Positions 1-10,567 of a DNA stretch of 64,000 nt are shown here, piece by piece. The notes under the pieces are model-generated. The model was given only the letters and a program-made list of their open reading frames with translations, had not been told where the DNA came from and ran no database searches. A program made the translations under genes and the position numbers. How positions within the stretch are numbered: position 1 is the first letter of the stretch; each line of letters opens with the position of its first letter. Origin of the DNA: Mytilus galloprovincialis (taxonomy: Eukaryota > Mollusca > Bivalvia > Mytilida > Mytilidae); contig NC_134845.1 of the NCBI RefSeq assembly GCF_965363235.1, forward strand, positions 27,840,524-27,904,523, given 5' to 3'.

Positions 1-450
1 TGTTTTCCTCTTTTAGTAGTTATGTGTTTTTATTGGTTTTTGTTTGTTACCCGGATTTGTATTCTCTCTATCGATTTATGACTTTTGAACAGCGGTATAC
101 TATTGTTGCTTTTATGTACTTGCAAGATCGAAAAAACGGTCGTCAATGATATTTACATTATTAGCGTAGTATCATTGACGAATTTTTAGTCTCATTGTTA
201 TATGTTGTTGACGTAAACAAAAGTCAAAATATCGAAATATAAACCTTGCTCAGTTCTTTCCAGATGTTAACTTCTGAATTCACTCTCACCAGGAATGAAC
301 AGAAAAATGTGAAAAGAAGAAATGAAGAATACATTTTCTTATATACAAAAAGAGGTAGACAATATAGAATGCCAATGTCCATAATATTGACTACTCCGAT
401 ATGAAGTCGAATTATATGAAACGTTTTACAGCCGATTTCAATTAGTATGT

Positions 451-674
451 AGCTGAAGGTAATATCTTTGGTTAGCTTGCTTGCTAGCTGAACCGTGAAG
501 TCCTTGTTAGCTCAGGTAAACTACCCTCCTTTTAGAGTAGACTAATCTGGCAGATAACCAATCTATCTGTCTGCAGGACTAGGCTACTTCGAAAGGAGGG
601 TAGTATACATTTCTTAACAATGACTTCACGGTTCAACTAACAAGCAGGCTAACCAAAGATATTACCTTTAGCTA
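451..674. mobile_element. MITE-like long inverted repeat
   Basis: Two imperfect arms of about 90 bp face each other around a loop of about 40 bp (542-582). The left arm begins AGCTGAAGGTAATATC and the right arm ends as its complement, GATATTACCTTTAGCT. Matching inner blocks include GAACCGTGAAGTC / GACTTCACGGTTC and TACCCTCCTTT / AAAGGAGGGTA. There is no coding capacity. The structure fits a non-autonomous hairpin DNA element; no target-site duplication was confirmed. Confidence 0.75.
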
Positions 675-1429
675 AATAAATTCTTAGATAAGACATATAT
701 AATTTTAAGAAGCACAAGGGTACAACTTCCTAAGGGACTGTTGACCTCAGAAAATTTGGGCTGTTCTGTTTCGATTTAGATACCCCCAAAAGACGATAAT
801 AACTTCTAGTGTACTTGAAAACTTTCATTACAGAAATATACACATTATTGTACCTTCATATATATATGCCGTCTATGTGTTTATACCGATTCCTATTTCT
901 ATTGATTATCATTTTGTTTTTCGAAGTTCTGTAGATGGTGACAACGTTGTAAAAAGTAAAATCATGAAAATACTGACTTCCTACGAAAATTCAAATCGGA
1001 AAGTCCCTAATCAAATGGCAAAATCAAAATCTCAAACACATAAAACGAATGGATAACAACTGTCATATTCCTGACTTGGTATATTTTATTATGTACAAAA
1101 ATAATGGATTAAACCTGCTTTTGAAGTTAGCGTCACCTCTCTTTTGTATGACACTTGTAAGCAGTTTATGAATTGCAGACATTGTATAAACATATTTTTC
1201 GATAGAATTCATGAAACGATTACATACATGTGAATGTTATTTTCTAGAAAGCGGCAAAACGTTAAGAACACAATTCCAATTGGTAGAAAAACAATATTTT
1301 CTTTACAATTTTTATAAAGTGGACCAAACATACCTTGAAATGATCCAAAATATTTACATTCCTCTGGTAATTCCTGTCCTACAAATAAAACACAGAAAGA
1401 TTTTGATGAATTCAATAGCGACTCAAATA

Positions 1430-1598
1430 AACTCATCATAGATACCAGGACTAAATTTTGTATATACGCCAGACGCGCGTTTCGTCTACAAAAGACTCAT
1501 CAGTGACGCTCGAATCCAAAAAAGTTAAAAAGGCCAAATAAAGTACGAAGTTGAAGAGCATTGAATACCAAAATTCCTAAAAGTTTTGCCAAAACCTG
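1430..1598 (+). repeat. Interspersed repeat, GCGCGTTTCGTC family, copy 1
   Basis: A unit of about 165 bp starting near CATAGATACCAGGACTAA, running through the core CGCCAGACGCGCGTTTCGTC and ending near CCTAAAAGTTTTGCCAAA. Near-identical full-length copies lie at 12758-12925, 36682-36852 and 41139-41318, with partial or degenerate copies elsewhere in the window. It has no coding capacity. I associate the family with mussel genomes from memory. Confidence 0.85.
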
Positions 1599-3339
1599 CC
1601 ATGACCATATAATTTATTTTAAACCTTAGCCAGCCCATGAGGTAGTAATCAGTGTGTCGTTACAGATATATTGATAACATAGATTCTTGAGAAACTGAAG
1701 TTCAAACCACTTAAAGTTAACCTTTAATGGACTTGGCTATTACTTAAAAGCATCGTTTGGTCATATAGCTCGTTAAGTGTTCTGGTATGCATATAGCCTT
1801 GGCTTTATTTGTTTTTACCTTGAGAGTTTCGGATGAAGGTCAACCTCAAAAAGCGCGACGGACACATACGATGTTTAAAGTAATATTTTCTTGTTAGAGG
1901 TAGGGGTTCCCTCTCCAATATGACTTATCACATATACTCTGTAAAAGCACTGGATTCTGGCAACAATATTGGGTACCCTGTTCATTTCATAGTTCAGATT
2001 TGGTATAACATGCATGGATAAACTTTGAGTGTGAAATTGTATTTATACCATTACGTTGACACACTTATTTATTAATATTTGGGAATTTTATTCTCAACAA
2101 ATCAAAAATAACTTTTAATATATTGTCATAGTAGTGATTAAAAAAACTGGAGCAGTTCTTGCTGGATAGTAGCCTTCATAAATTTATTTTTCTGTTTGAT
2201 TTTCTGTCTGTTCGTATGCATTCATATCTTTTTCTGTGTTTTTTTTTTATTTACCTTTCTAATGAATTTATCTCCACTAGATCAGTATTTCTATTTTGAT
2301 TAAAGAATATAAAATATTTACATACCACCTGAACTCACAAGAAATGTTATGACATGTAACGGACCTACAATACAAAATATGATCACATTTAGTTTGTTTT
2401 TAACAAACCCCAAGTAAGATACTTTATTTTTTAGTTTGGTTTTGATCATTCAGAATTGTTTCGAACTTTATCTGTTAAGGATGGTTGAAATCCAAATAGG
2501 GAAGATACTTTTTTATATTCTCAATTGACCGTAAGCACTTATTATTACAAATAATAAAAGTCCACATGATAGACCGTTAAGCTTTTAAATAAATGTATGA
2601 TTTGGTTTCTGATTTAGTTATGATGGAACACTTGTTCCTTAAAACATTTTGTTTTCTTTAACACTGATAGAGATCGTCAACATATATTGGACAAGAAGAA
2701 TACTGACACTATTAAAAAGTAATATGATTTTGAACTTCGTTCAAAGGTATTAATTATAAATACTGCTGTTACAACCTAGATTTCAACTATATTTTGACCT
2801 TTAACTGTGATTATTGTACGTCAGTTGAAATTCAACTTTACAGTGATAAAATATCATTATATCAATATAACATTAAAATGTTGGAAAACAAGAATGTTTG
2901 TTAAAGTTACCCCGCAATTTGTTAACCAAATCCACAATTTCCAGTTTCTCATATACATTTCTTTTCATATGTACCGTAATAGCATTGAAACAGCACAATA
3001 AATTTCTACTTAAGTGTATGTGTGAAATTCTGACTTCGGATTTCCTTGTTAGAAGGTTAAGTTAACAAAGACGCTACTTAACCCATGGTTTCATGGATAT
3101 GTTCCGTTTGTCGATCTCACAATAATATCTTCATTATAATCAGATTCCCAAATGGTGGAGATCCATGCATAAAAGGAGACTTCCTATGCAGCTTGCTCTT
3201 TTATAAGTTAATGTGTTTACTTCAATTTTGAATTACCGGTATTACCTTGATTTGTATCTGCCTAATTACTCTTAAAATGTTTACTGTTCCACCACACTCT
3301 CGTGTAATGAGGGGGGGGGTTGAGCGCTCGTCGTTGTAA

Positions 3340-3560
3340 ATATAATGGAATTTGACGCGACTGTCATACAAGTGAGAGGTTTAGCGCTATAAAATCAGGT
3401 TCAATCCACCATTTTCTACATTTGAAAATGCCTGTCCCAAGTCAGTAATATGACAGTTGTCCATTCGTTTGATATGTTTTATCCTTTAATTTTGACATTT
3501 GATAAGAGACTTTCCGTTTTGAATTTTTCTCGGAGTTCAGCATTTTTGTGATTTTACTTT
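3340..3560 (+). repeat. Interspersed repeat, GACTGTCATACAAGTGAGAG family
   Basis: The unit runs from GCGACTGTCATACAAGTGAG through a CACCATTTTCTACAT block to TTTGTGATTTTACTTTT. Forward relatives are at 8778-8970, 25133-25370 and 33262-33485; reversed fragments are at 952-1080, 30960-31100 and 44220-44300. The same tail is joined to a 5' segment at 24955-25370, which suggests that all are truncated copies of one longer element. Confidence 0.75.
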
Positions 3561-3909
3561 TCACAGACATTTTAAACTCACCACATTTGTTATGTGCCTA
3601 TCCCAAAGTAGAAACCTGTACGACAGAGCTTCCATATCTGTCATATTTGATTTTCATAAATTGTTTTGTTACTCAATTTGGCGTTAGTTTTCGCTTTTGA
3701 TTTGTTTCTCATTTTAACATGTTTGGGTCTTTCATAGTCGACTATACGGTATTGGTTTTCTCATTTTTCTGAGAAAAATAATACAGTTGTCGAAGGTTGC
3801 TTATAATTGCTTACTACCACTTCATTTTAACCCCTGGTGGATATTTGTTTCATTGACAATCATACCACATTATCTTTATTTTTTTCAAATTATGCGATTT
3901 TGAATATAG

Positions 3910-4330
3910 GTAAACTAGAATGTTAAAATTGAGAAAGGAAATGGGGAATGTGTCACAGCGACAACAACCCGACCATAGAGCAAACAACACCCGAAGGCCA
4001 CTAATGGGTCTTCAATGTAGCGAGAAACTCCCGCACCCGTAGGCGTCCTTCAGCTGGCACCTTAAAATATGTATACTAGTACAGGAATAATGGATGTCAT
4101 ACTAAAATCCGAATTATACACAAGAAACTTAAATTAAAAATCATACATTACTAACAAAGTTAACGTGTTATTAGAAGAAAAAAAGAAGAAAAACAACACT
4201 TTATAAGTTCGTACTGGACACTATTCTAGATTTATCATCATGAGGAACGCTTTAAGCCGAGTATTCGAAAGTCAAGGACGAAAAAGAACCGAAACAGTTG
4301 CAATTTTGTATGGAGGCAGACAAAGTAAAC
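3910..4330 (+). repeat. Interspersed repeat (GGAATGTGTCACAGCGACAA block)
   Basis: A non-coding block with the segments GACCATAGAGCAAACAACA and GGCGTCCTTCAGCTGGCACC, followed near 4235-4330 by ATCATGAGGAACGCTTTAAG and CGAAAGTCAAGGAC. The last part is echoed at 40570-40640, and a related but divergent block lies at 20400-20570. I recognise this type of repeat as common in mussel DNA, from memory only. Confidence 0.55.
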
Positions 4331-5856
4331 TGTTATTAGCAATTGAGTTTTTGAGTTGACAAACTAAATATTCGGTGCAATATTCCATGATTTTTGTTCT
4401 AGTCTTTTTTCTTTTGATATTGGTTGTGTTACATTTTTGGTTATCGTTTACCCTTTTGGTAGCTTCGTACTGTTTGAATATAAAATTTTACTGACCTTTT
4501 TTGAAAGTTACAAAGTTATGAAGATAAGCATGATAAGAGACCATGAGAAATAACAAATGCACTATACATTGTATATACATGTAGTATATAAAAGGTCAAA
4601 GGTAATATAGGTCAATATCCATAAAATTAAGCAATAAACTGAAACATATTGGCATATCAACAACTATAGATCACTTCTTTCATCTCCTTGTTCTACTTAC
4701 GGATAATTTATAATTAAAATGAAGGGCTAAACTAAGTTTGAAGTGAAAATTATTCAAAGCCTACTCGCCCACGTACAATTTTCAAAGCCTGCTCGCCCAC
4801 AACCGTCTTTATAGTATGTAAGAATTGTATTTAGTCCTTGTACAAATAACCGACAAAAATGCATAGTTTGAAACGTAGGTTTACAAACAGATCCATAAAT
4901 AATCAATCATATTCCCGACACGAACCAAATTGTAAAGGTCGTGATGATAAACATGTGTCAAATAGCTCTATATTGGGAAATTGGATCTCACCATCTGTCG
5001 TTTTAGATATTAATTATGTACTGTAATGCGTTTAAAACAAAATTTACTTACATATTAAAGACAAAAGAACACAAATACATGTCCAACTAGAATGGTTTCC
5101 CATTTTTATGATGTTCTTACATCGTATGAGGAATGGTCTAGATACATTATTTATATAAGTGATTGTATCGATAAGATAGGAACCGTTACATAAATTTTGT
5201 AATTACAATGATTTTGTATTGTAGGATTTGTAGCGATTTAAGTAAACCAGATAGCTATTAATAAGGAATATAACAAGATGAACATGTATCCTTAACATAC
5301 TTACATGCATTCCTGAACATACATATATGTACTCGTTGTGTTATGTGATACCTTTTTGTACTTTTGTTACCTAGAGAAATTAGAATCGATTGCAGATTTT
5401 TAATTTTTTGTTATCTTTTAAATGCTCGGGACGATTAAAACACTGACATATTGTTTTGACACCGGTAAATTTTTTGAAGACTGTGTTTTGCCCTCTGTGA
5501 ATATATGCCCTTTTTTGTCGCTGAATAACTGTCTAATTGACCTACACGCCATATTTCTATTTATGTGTATTCATGTGGTTAAATATTATCAGTCAAAGTT
5601 CAATAATGACATGAACATTTGTTGGAAGACAAGTATCATATCTGTCTGATTGTGATAACGTATGACATCAAGCCAGAAAGAATAGAAATATTTGGTCTCT
5701 TACTTGTATCATGTACGAAGTCTAGTGTACGAGGAAACAAACTGTTTCCTTACAGTAATATATGATTTTATTTCGAAATGTCCACTTATATAAAGCTAAA
5801 TATCGAAAGATGCTCATTTCTCATCCGTTCTACAACTATTTCAGCATTCTTTTGTT

Positions 5857-5862
5857 TTTATT
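5857..5862 (-). terminator. Candidate polyadenylation signal of the B-box gene
   Basis: AATAAA on the minus strand, about 186 bases beyond the stop codon of the 560-residue B-box protein, is the nearest canonical signal I noticed downstream. The region is AT-rich, so this could be chance. Confidence 0.35.
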
Positions 5863-6047
5863 AGTTTTTTAGATATTTTTTTGGGAGAGTGGATTGTGGA
5901 GATTTCAAAATTCTGAAGAAAAAAAATTTTTGATGGCAGTAATATCGGGAGAATTTTTTTTCTGTCATAAATTTAATAATAAAATATAATAGTAATTTTA
6001 CAGATCGCCGTACACAGTTATACACATCTATATGACAATTTAAAATA

Positions 6048-7730
6048 TTATTTCAAGAGACAAATCTGGGTCCGATGGATTTTTGCATGATTACGTTCTC
6101 CTCTGTAAGTACCACAGCCGATCCAGAGATTTCCAAGAGTGTCAACACAGAGTGATTGTGGAAGGTAAATATCAATTCCTGATGTCACCATGCGAACAAG
6201 AAGACGCCCGGATGATGAAAAAACATAAAGCAAATGATTTAGTCTCTCCGTTACTATTATATTCCCATCTTCAACTGCAATTATGTTACGAGGCTTAAAT
6301 GCATCAATTATATATTTATCTTTCGATTGTCCATGATAAACCCATTTTGACTGACCGTTGGGGTCAATCATAACTAGCCTTCCATCAAACTCGTCGGAGA
6401 GCCGATCAATGACGCATATGTCCCCTGACATAGTGGACGTAATATTCCACACGTAGGTGAACAACCTTTTATCATTTTGATCATATTCAAATGTAGTCTT
6501 ATTCTTACCACTAGGTGTCAGGGTAACAAGTTGTCGTCTGCTATTTCCAGAAAGAACAAAATTTGGTCCGTTTTCTTTAACACCAACAATGACGTCACCA
6601 ACTCCAGAAACATAGACAGCCGTTGGTTTCATTGAGGAAAAATCTCGGAGTATCTTTTGTTTCCCATTTTGTGATAAAATTTTCAGTTTGTTCGATTTTG
6701 AAAGTTTTAGTACCAATTCTCCAGATTTTGTAATAGAAAAATCACTTATTTCTATGTCATTCATACAAGATTCAATTTCCAGAACGAGGCCAGGCTTAAT
6801 TTTCTGAAGAGTTTTCCTTTCCTTATTGGCAACCCATAAGTAATCACCATGCCATGCGATTACTCCTACATCTGGCAGGTCTGTTGTGTATGTTTTGAAT
6901 GGACGGATTTCTACTAAAGACCCAAACATCTGTTGTAGATGTTTCTCATCCAAAGCTTGTCCTTCAAGAAAGCCCAACATGGCATTTGATAAATCTGGTT
7001 TTGTGATTTCTAGTGTTTTAGATAATCCTTTTGAATGTTCAAATACTTCTGCCAAATTTGTTGAGTTTAGAATTGTTTCAATCTTATTTCTTTTGTCTAG
7101 TAAATCCTGCTCATGTTGATCTAAGACTTTTTTCTTTGATTCGAACATGCCGTTCAGTCCATGGTTGAAGTTGTGGTGTTGTTCTAGTAGTTTCGAACTG
7201 TAAGATAATATTTGACTTGTTAATGTTTCCGTTTGTTCTTGAATGCTTTCTTTTGTCTTTTGTTGTTGATGCTGATGCTTAGACCAGAGTTCATCGAAGG
7301 TTTGTTGTTCTTTCTGTACAACTCCAAGGCATTCTTTATCAATTTTATCTACTATTGTTTCCAATGCAGTCCTTTTCCTTTCGAAAGCCTCGTGAATTTG
7401 TTCTAAACCGTGATCTTTGTGGTTTTTAAGAAGACACACTGGACATATAAGATTGTCACATGTTTTACAAAACAGACAACATGATTTGGACGGATGCAGA
7501 TGACATGATAATGTCAGATATTTTTCCAAATTCTCATTTGAAGAAACTTTTATTTGACTTACATTCCGTATGTCTACGATATTGTGTTCTTTTTGAAACG
7601 ACACTTTTGAATGCAGCTTGATTTTACACTTATCACAAAGTAACAACGAGCAATCAAAGCATTTCCATTTAATTTCATTAATGTTATCACAGAACTGACA
7701 ACACAAAGGAACCTGTGCGCTACACGCCAT
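6048..7730 (-). CDS. TRIM-like B-box / coiled-coil / beta-propeller protein, intronless
   Basis: An uninterrupted 560-residue frame. Seen: an N-terminal zinc-binding B-box (C11-x2-C14, C24-x2-C27, C32-x2-C35, H40, H49) and a second, more typical B-box (C76, H79, C88, C91, C96, C99, H104, H107). A glutamine- and lysine-rich helical stretch at about 112-230 fits the coiled coil of tripartite-motif proteins. Residues 280-555 carry repeated strand-like motifs (for example HGDYLWVANKERKT and GNLWIGCG) that suggest an NHL-type propeller. No RING finger precedes the B-boxes, so ubiquitin-ligase activity cannot be inferred. The ATG is followed by G and preceded by A at -3, and is the first in the frame. 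Bivalve genomes carry many such genes, often linked to innate sensing; a specific role is not visible here. The matching part of the second tandem unit lacks it. A single exon could mean a retrocopy or an ancestrally intronless family. Confidence 0.93.
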   Translation of the reverse strand: MACSAQVPLCCQFCDNINEIKWKCFDCSLLLCDKCKIKLHSKVSFQKEHNIVDIRNVSQIKVSSNENLEKYLTLSCHLHPSKSCCLFCKTCDNLICPVCLLKNHKDHGLEQIHEAFERKRTALETIVDKIDKECLGVVQKEQQTFDELWSKHQHQQQKTKESIQEQTETLTSQILSYSSKLLEQHHNFNHGLNGMFESKKKVLDQHEQDLLDKRNKIETILNSTNLAEVFEHSKGLSKTLEITKPDLSNAMLGFLEGQALDEKHLQQMFGSLVEIRPFKTYTTDLPDVGVIAWHGDYLWVANKERKTLQKIKPGLVLEIESCMNDIEISDFSITKSGELVLKLSKSNKLKILSQNGKQKILRDFSSMKPTAVYVSGVGDVIVGVKENGPNFVLSGNSRRQLVTLTPSGKNKTTFEYDQNDKRLFTYVWNITSTMSGDICVIDRLSDEFDGRLVMIDPNGQSKWVYHGQSKDKYIIDAFKPRNIIAVEDGNIIVTERLNHLLYVFSSSGRLLVRMVTSGIDIYLPQSLCVDTLGNLWIGCGTYRGERNHAKIHRTQICLLK

Positions 7731-8046
7731 TTGCTATTTCAACAATGTATTTTTTTTTAAAGCGGAAAGTATATAGTTTGTATTATGACAGGAAAATCAA
7801 ATTGACATGCTTAACAAGGAATTTCCGGTGTTATAGAGAATTCAAACAACAAGGAAGTTCGTCAACTAAAAAAAATGTTTCGTCGTCATTTGTTATAAGA
7901 GGAATTTAAACAGGTCCTTTATAATGTTACTTAATTTAAAATTATGTTAAATATGACTTCGTATCACATTAACAGAAAGAGTGTGCATTTGAATACGAGT
8001 CCCTTTTTAAAATTAAGAGTACACTTTGATCACAAAATTAAAATTT

Positions 8047-8310
8047 CTATTTAACACTTCGTACACAATTATTGTTTTTCACACTTTGAAATGGTGATTT
8101 AAGTAGGTTTGTAGGATAAACTTTGCCTGCTTTTGATGATCTCACAGTCGTAGTTGGTACCATCTTACAAGTAACGGTTCCAACATACAACAATAATTCG
8201 GCTTCACAAACGTTTTGTTTTTGAAAACATCTGCCATGCACACTAACATCGGTATCATACTTTTTCACAACTGTCCTACCTATATTTCCTATGTATCTTT
8301 GACTGCTTTT
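8047..8310 (-). pseudogene. Small coding-like remnant, unknown protein
   Basis: An open minus-strand frame runs from about 8310 to a stop at 8047 and reads like protein rather than translated AT-rich DNA (for example GRCFQKQNVCEAELLLYVGT, VTCKMVPTTTVRSSKAGKV). The ATG at 8268 gives 73 residues, but the frame stays open upstream into the tandem repeat (SQRYIGNIGRTVV). A related stretch at about 35620-35770 in unit 2 shares the DVSV segment and a CAAAATGTTTG block but has in-frame stops. It could be a leftover exon of a gene lost around the duplication. No family recognised. Confidence 0.35.
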
Positions 8311-8425
8311 TTTTTTAATACTTTTTCATAACTGTCCTACCTATATTTCCTATGTATCATTGACTGGTTTTTGTCACAACTGTCCTACCTATATTTCCTA
8401 TGTATCTTTGACTTGTTTTTGTATA
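8262..8425 (-). repeat. Three tandem copies of a 50-70 bp unit
   Basis: The plus-strand block ACTGTCCTACCTATATTTCC followed by TATGTATCWTTGACT occurs three times in a row, at about 8271, 8332 and 8381, with T-rich spacers of different length. On the minus strand each copy encodes SQ(R/*)YIGNIGRTV, in frame with the small remnant below it. One copy has a stop in place of the arginine. Confidence 0.85.
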
Positions 8426-8777
8426 CAGCTATATGAATGCAAACCATTTTGGGATCCGAGATACAAATAGAGACACACTGTGCTTAAAGGTTAGAGGCTA
8501 GTATTAAAGAGGATGTCCTTTAATATTTTCCAAATTATGTTCTCAATGTTAATCGATGAAACAAACAATCGAAATAGTTCAAACACAATCATTGTTGTAT
8601 TTAAGAAAAAACAAAGTTGAATCTATAAGACATACTGCTTCGATAGCAGAAAGGCAGAAGATACTAAAAGTATGTTCACACTCGTAAGTTGAAAACGAAA
8701 TGACAATGACATGGCAAAAAGAAGAAAAAAGACAAAAAGACAAAGAATAGTATAAGCATTATCTACTATTATATACG

Positions 8778-8970
8778 ACTGTCATATAAGTGAGAGGTTA
8801 AGCTAGCTATAGACAGGTTTAATCCACCATTTTCTACATTAGGAAATACCTGGTCCAAGTCATGGATATGGCAGTCGTTATCCATTTGTTTGGAGTATTG
8901 GAGATTGACTTTTCCATCTGAAAAGGGACTTTCCGTTTTGTATTTTCTTTGTATTTTTGTTATTCTACTT
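8778..8970 (+). repeat. Interspersed repeat, GACTGTCATACAAGTGAGAG family
   Basis: A copy of the family at 3340-3560: ACTGTCATATAAGTGAGAGG, then CCACCATTTTCTACATTAGG, then the GGGACTTTCCGTTTTG block. No coding capacity. Confidence 0.75.
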
Positions 8971-10464
8971 TCTACTCATTTAAACAGAAACAATTACATA
9001 CGGCACAGCTTTTATTTTTAGATGTTTATTTGTATTTGACATCATATAAAATACATAGTTATACCTTCAATATGCAAACAATGATATGAGGCTTTCAACG
9101 GGAATTTTCACAGGCCGAAAAATAGTAAACATACTACTTAAGTATATATACAAACAATTGAGGACATATATTTAAATGTTATATGTGTGTTTCCTTTTTA
9201 TTCATATATTGTTAACATAATGTCAAATATACACGTTCAAAGTGATTAAGAAATAATAACATCTTACATTGTTTTTGATACAACAGTTATCATTAATATG
9301 CAATTTGTAACGATTTGGCAAGTGAATGATGCAGATGAAGTTTGTGTTTTCTACTAAAAAAATGTGTTTTCTAAAAGAAATAATAACTTTCCAACTAGCC
9401 CTGTAACATAAAGTATCTTAATCCATATTCTAACATGGACGTATCTTTAAGATAGATAAGTATTTGGATTTGTTGAGATATACCTTAGACTTGACAAAAT
9501 TAAGTCTATAAAAAAAAAAAGATCCTTGTGATAAATATTTTAAAGAGGTAGAATAAATCAAATTAAAAAACCTCGATAATACTGGTAATACAATAAAGGG
9601 TATCAATTTTTCTGCACCAAGTAGATCAGGTGTATTCTTGGAAGGTAAAATAGCATAAAACAATCAGTCTAGATCTTTAATGAAATGTGCAAATTTAGAG
9701 AGAATTATAATATATTTTTAATATTTCGTCTATCTAACAAAAATTGTGTGTTCTACTTTATTTTCATAACTTTTAAGATTTTACGAATACAGATTGTCTT
9801 TACTTGATTTAAAACAAAGATTCGGAGTTACCCATATAATGGGAGGTACCCAGAAAATGTAACTTTTATAAATGAATGTGTTCTAAATTTATTATTTTGT
9901 TTCAAAACAAGAAAATGAAGCCGTTAAACTATTTTTTTTTTAAATTTTCTGAAAGCACATTACACATACTATCTTCTCATATTTTATATTAAAATTTCAT
10001 AGCTTTTGGTTTGTTTCTATCACACAAAAAGCCCCTTGAATCATACCTTTTCTGTTCAAAACATGATATAAACTAAATTTTTTTCAAACAGTAAAAAGAT
10101 TCTATCGACTTTAATCTTGTACCCCAGTCTACCGTAAAAAAAACCTGACCAAATTAATAGTACACCAATATGAAAGGCATGTGAACTTGCTAGACGATTT
10201 CCATATCCCCCCCCCTTTGGGGACTTTGAGTTATATTAGAATAAATAAATTGTGTGTTTTTACTGTCTTCTGATTGGTTAAAATTATTAGTTTTATTTTC
10301 AATGTTGTCAATTTTGATGGCGACACGCCCACTTTGACGTTGTGTATTCATACGCCACCATGTGTGTACGTTGTTACTGTTAATATAAATAATATAAACA
10401 GTTCTTTGAGCCTTAGTTTTGATAGAAATTTATTTATAATGAATGGCAATAATTTATTTTGATT

Positions 10465-10567
10465 TTATTGAACCATAAAACTAATTTTTGACTCTTCACA
10501 TTTTACATAATCCGCTTCGCGGATTATTCAATGTGAAGAGTCAAAAATTAGTTTTATGGTTCAATAA
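10465..10567. repeat. Perfect 37-bp inverted repeat with nested hairpin
   Basis: The arms at 10465-10501 and 10531-10567 are exact complements (TTATTGAACCATAAAACTAA against TTAGTTTTATGGTTCAATAA, and so on). The 29-base centre forms its own 9-bp stem (ATAATCCGC / GCGGATTAT) around TTC, so almost the whole 103 bp can fold back. Upstream, 10245-10345 contains CTTCTGATTGGTT and GGCGACACGCCCAC, which may be the rest of one hairpin-ended element. Confidence 0.9.

Larger units (their letters stand above)
1..6047. other. Non-coding left flank, start of duplicated unit 1
   Basis: No gene is supported here; the frames of 60-80 codons have no recognisable domains. The stretch holds interspersed repeats: a fragment at 1-120 shared with 16235-16460 and 20030-20230, an inverted-repeat element at 451-674, a reversed fragment at 952-1080 of the family at 25133-25370, the repeat at 1430-1598, and repeats at 3085-3130, 3340-3560 and 3910-4330. 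Sequence around 715-790, 1140-1385 and 2110-2400 aligns by eye with 31800-31860, 32080-32290 and 33790-34000, which places it in the left part of the first tandem unit. From about 4.4 to 5.8 kb I see only AT-rich DNA. Confidence 0.7.

Noticed and set aside
1209-1441. Two opposed frames of 76 codons each
   Set aside because: They are mirror frames of the same bases; the homologous unit 2 region near 32140-32290 does not preserve either.
6083-7119. Plus-strand frames of 71 and 77 codons across the B-box gene
   Set aside because: Antisense shadows of the 560-codon minus-strand gene.
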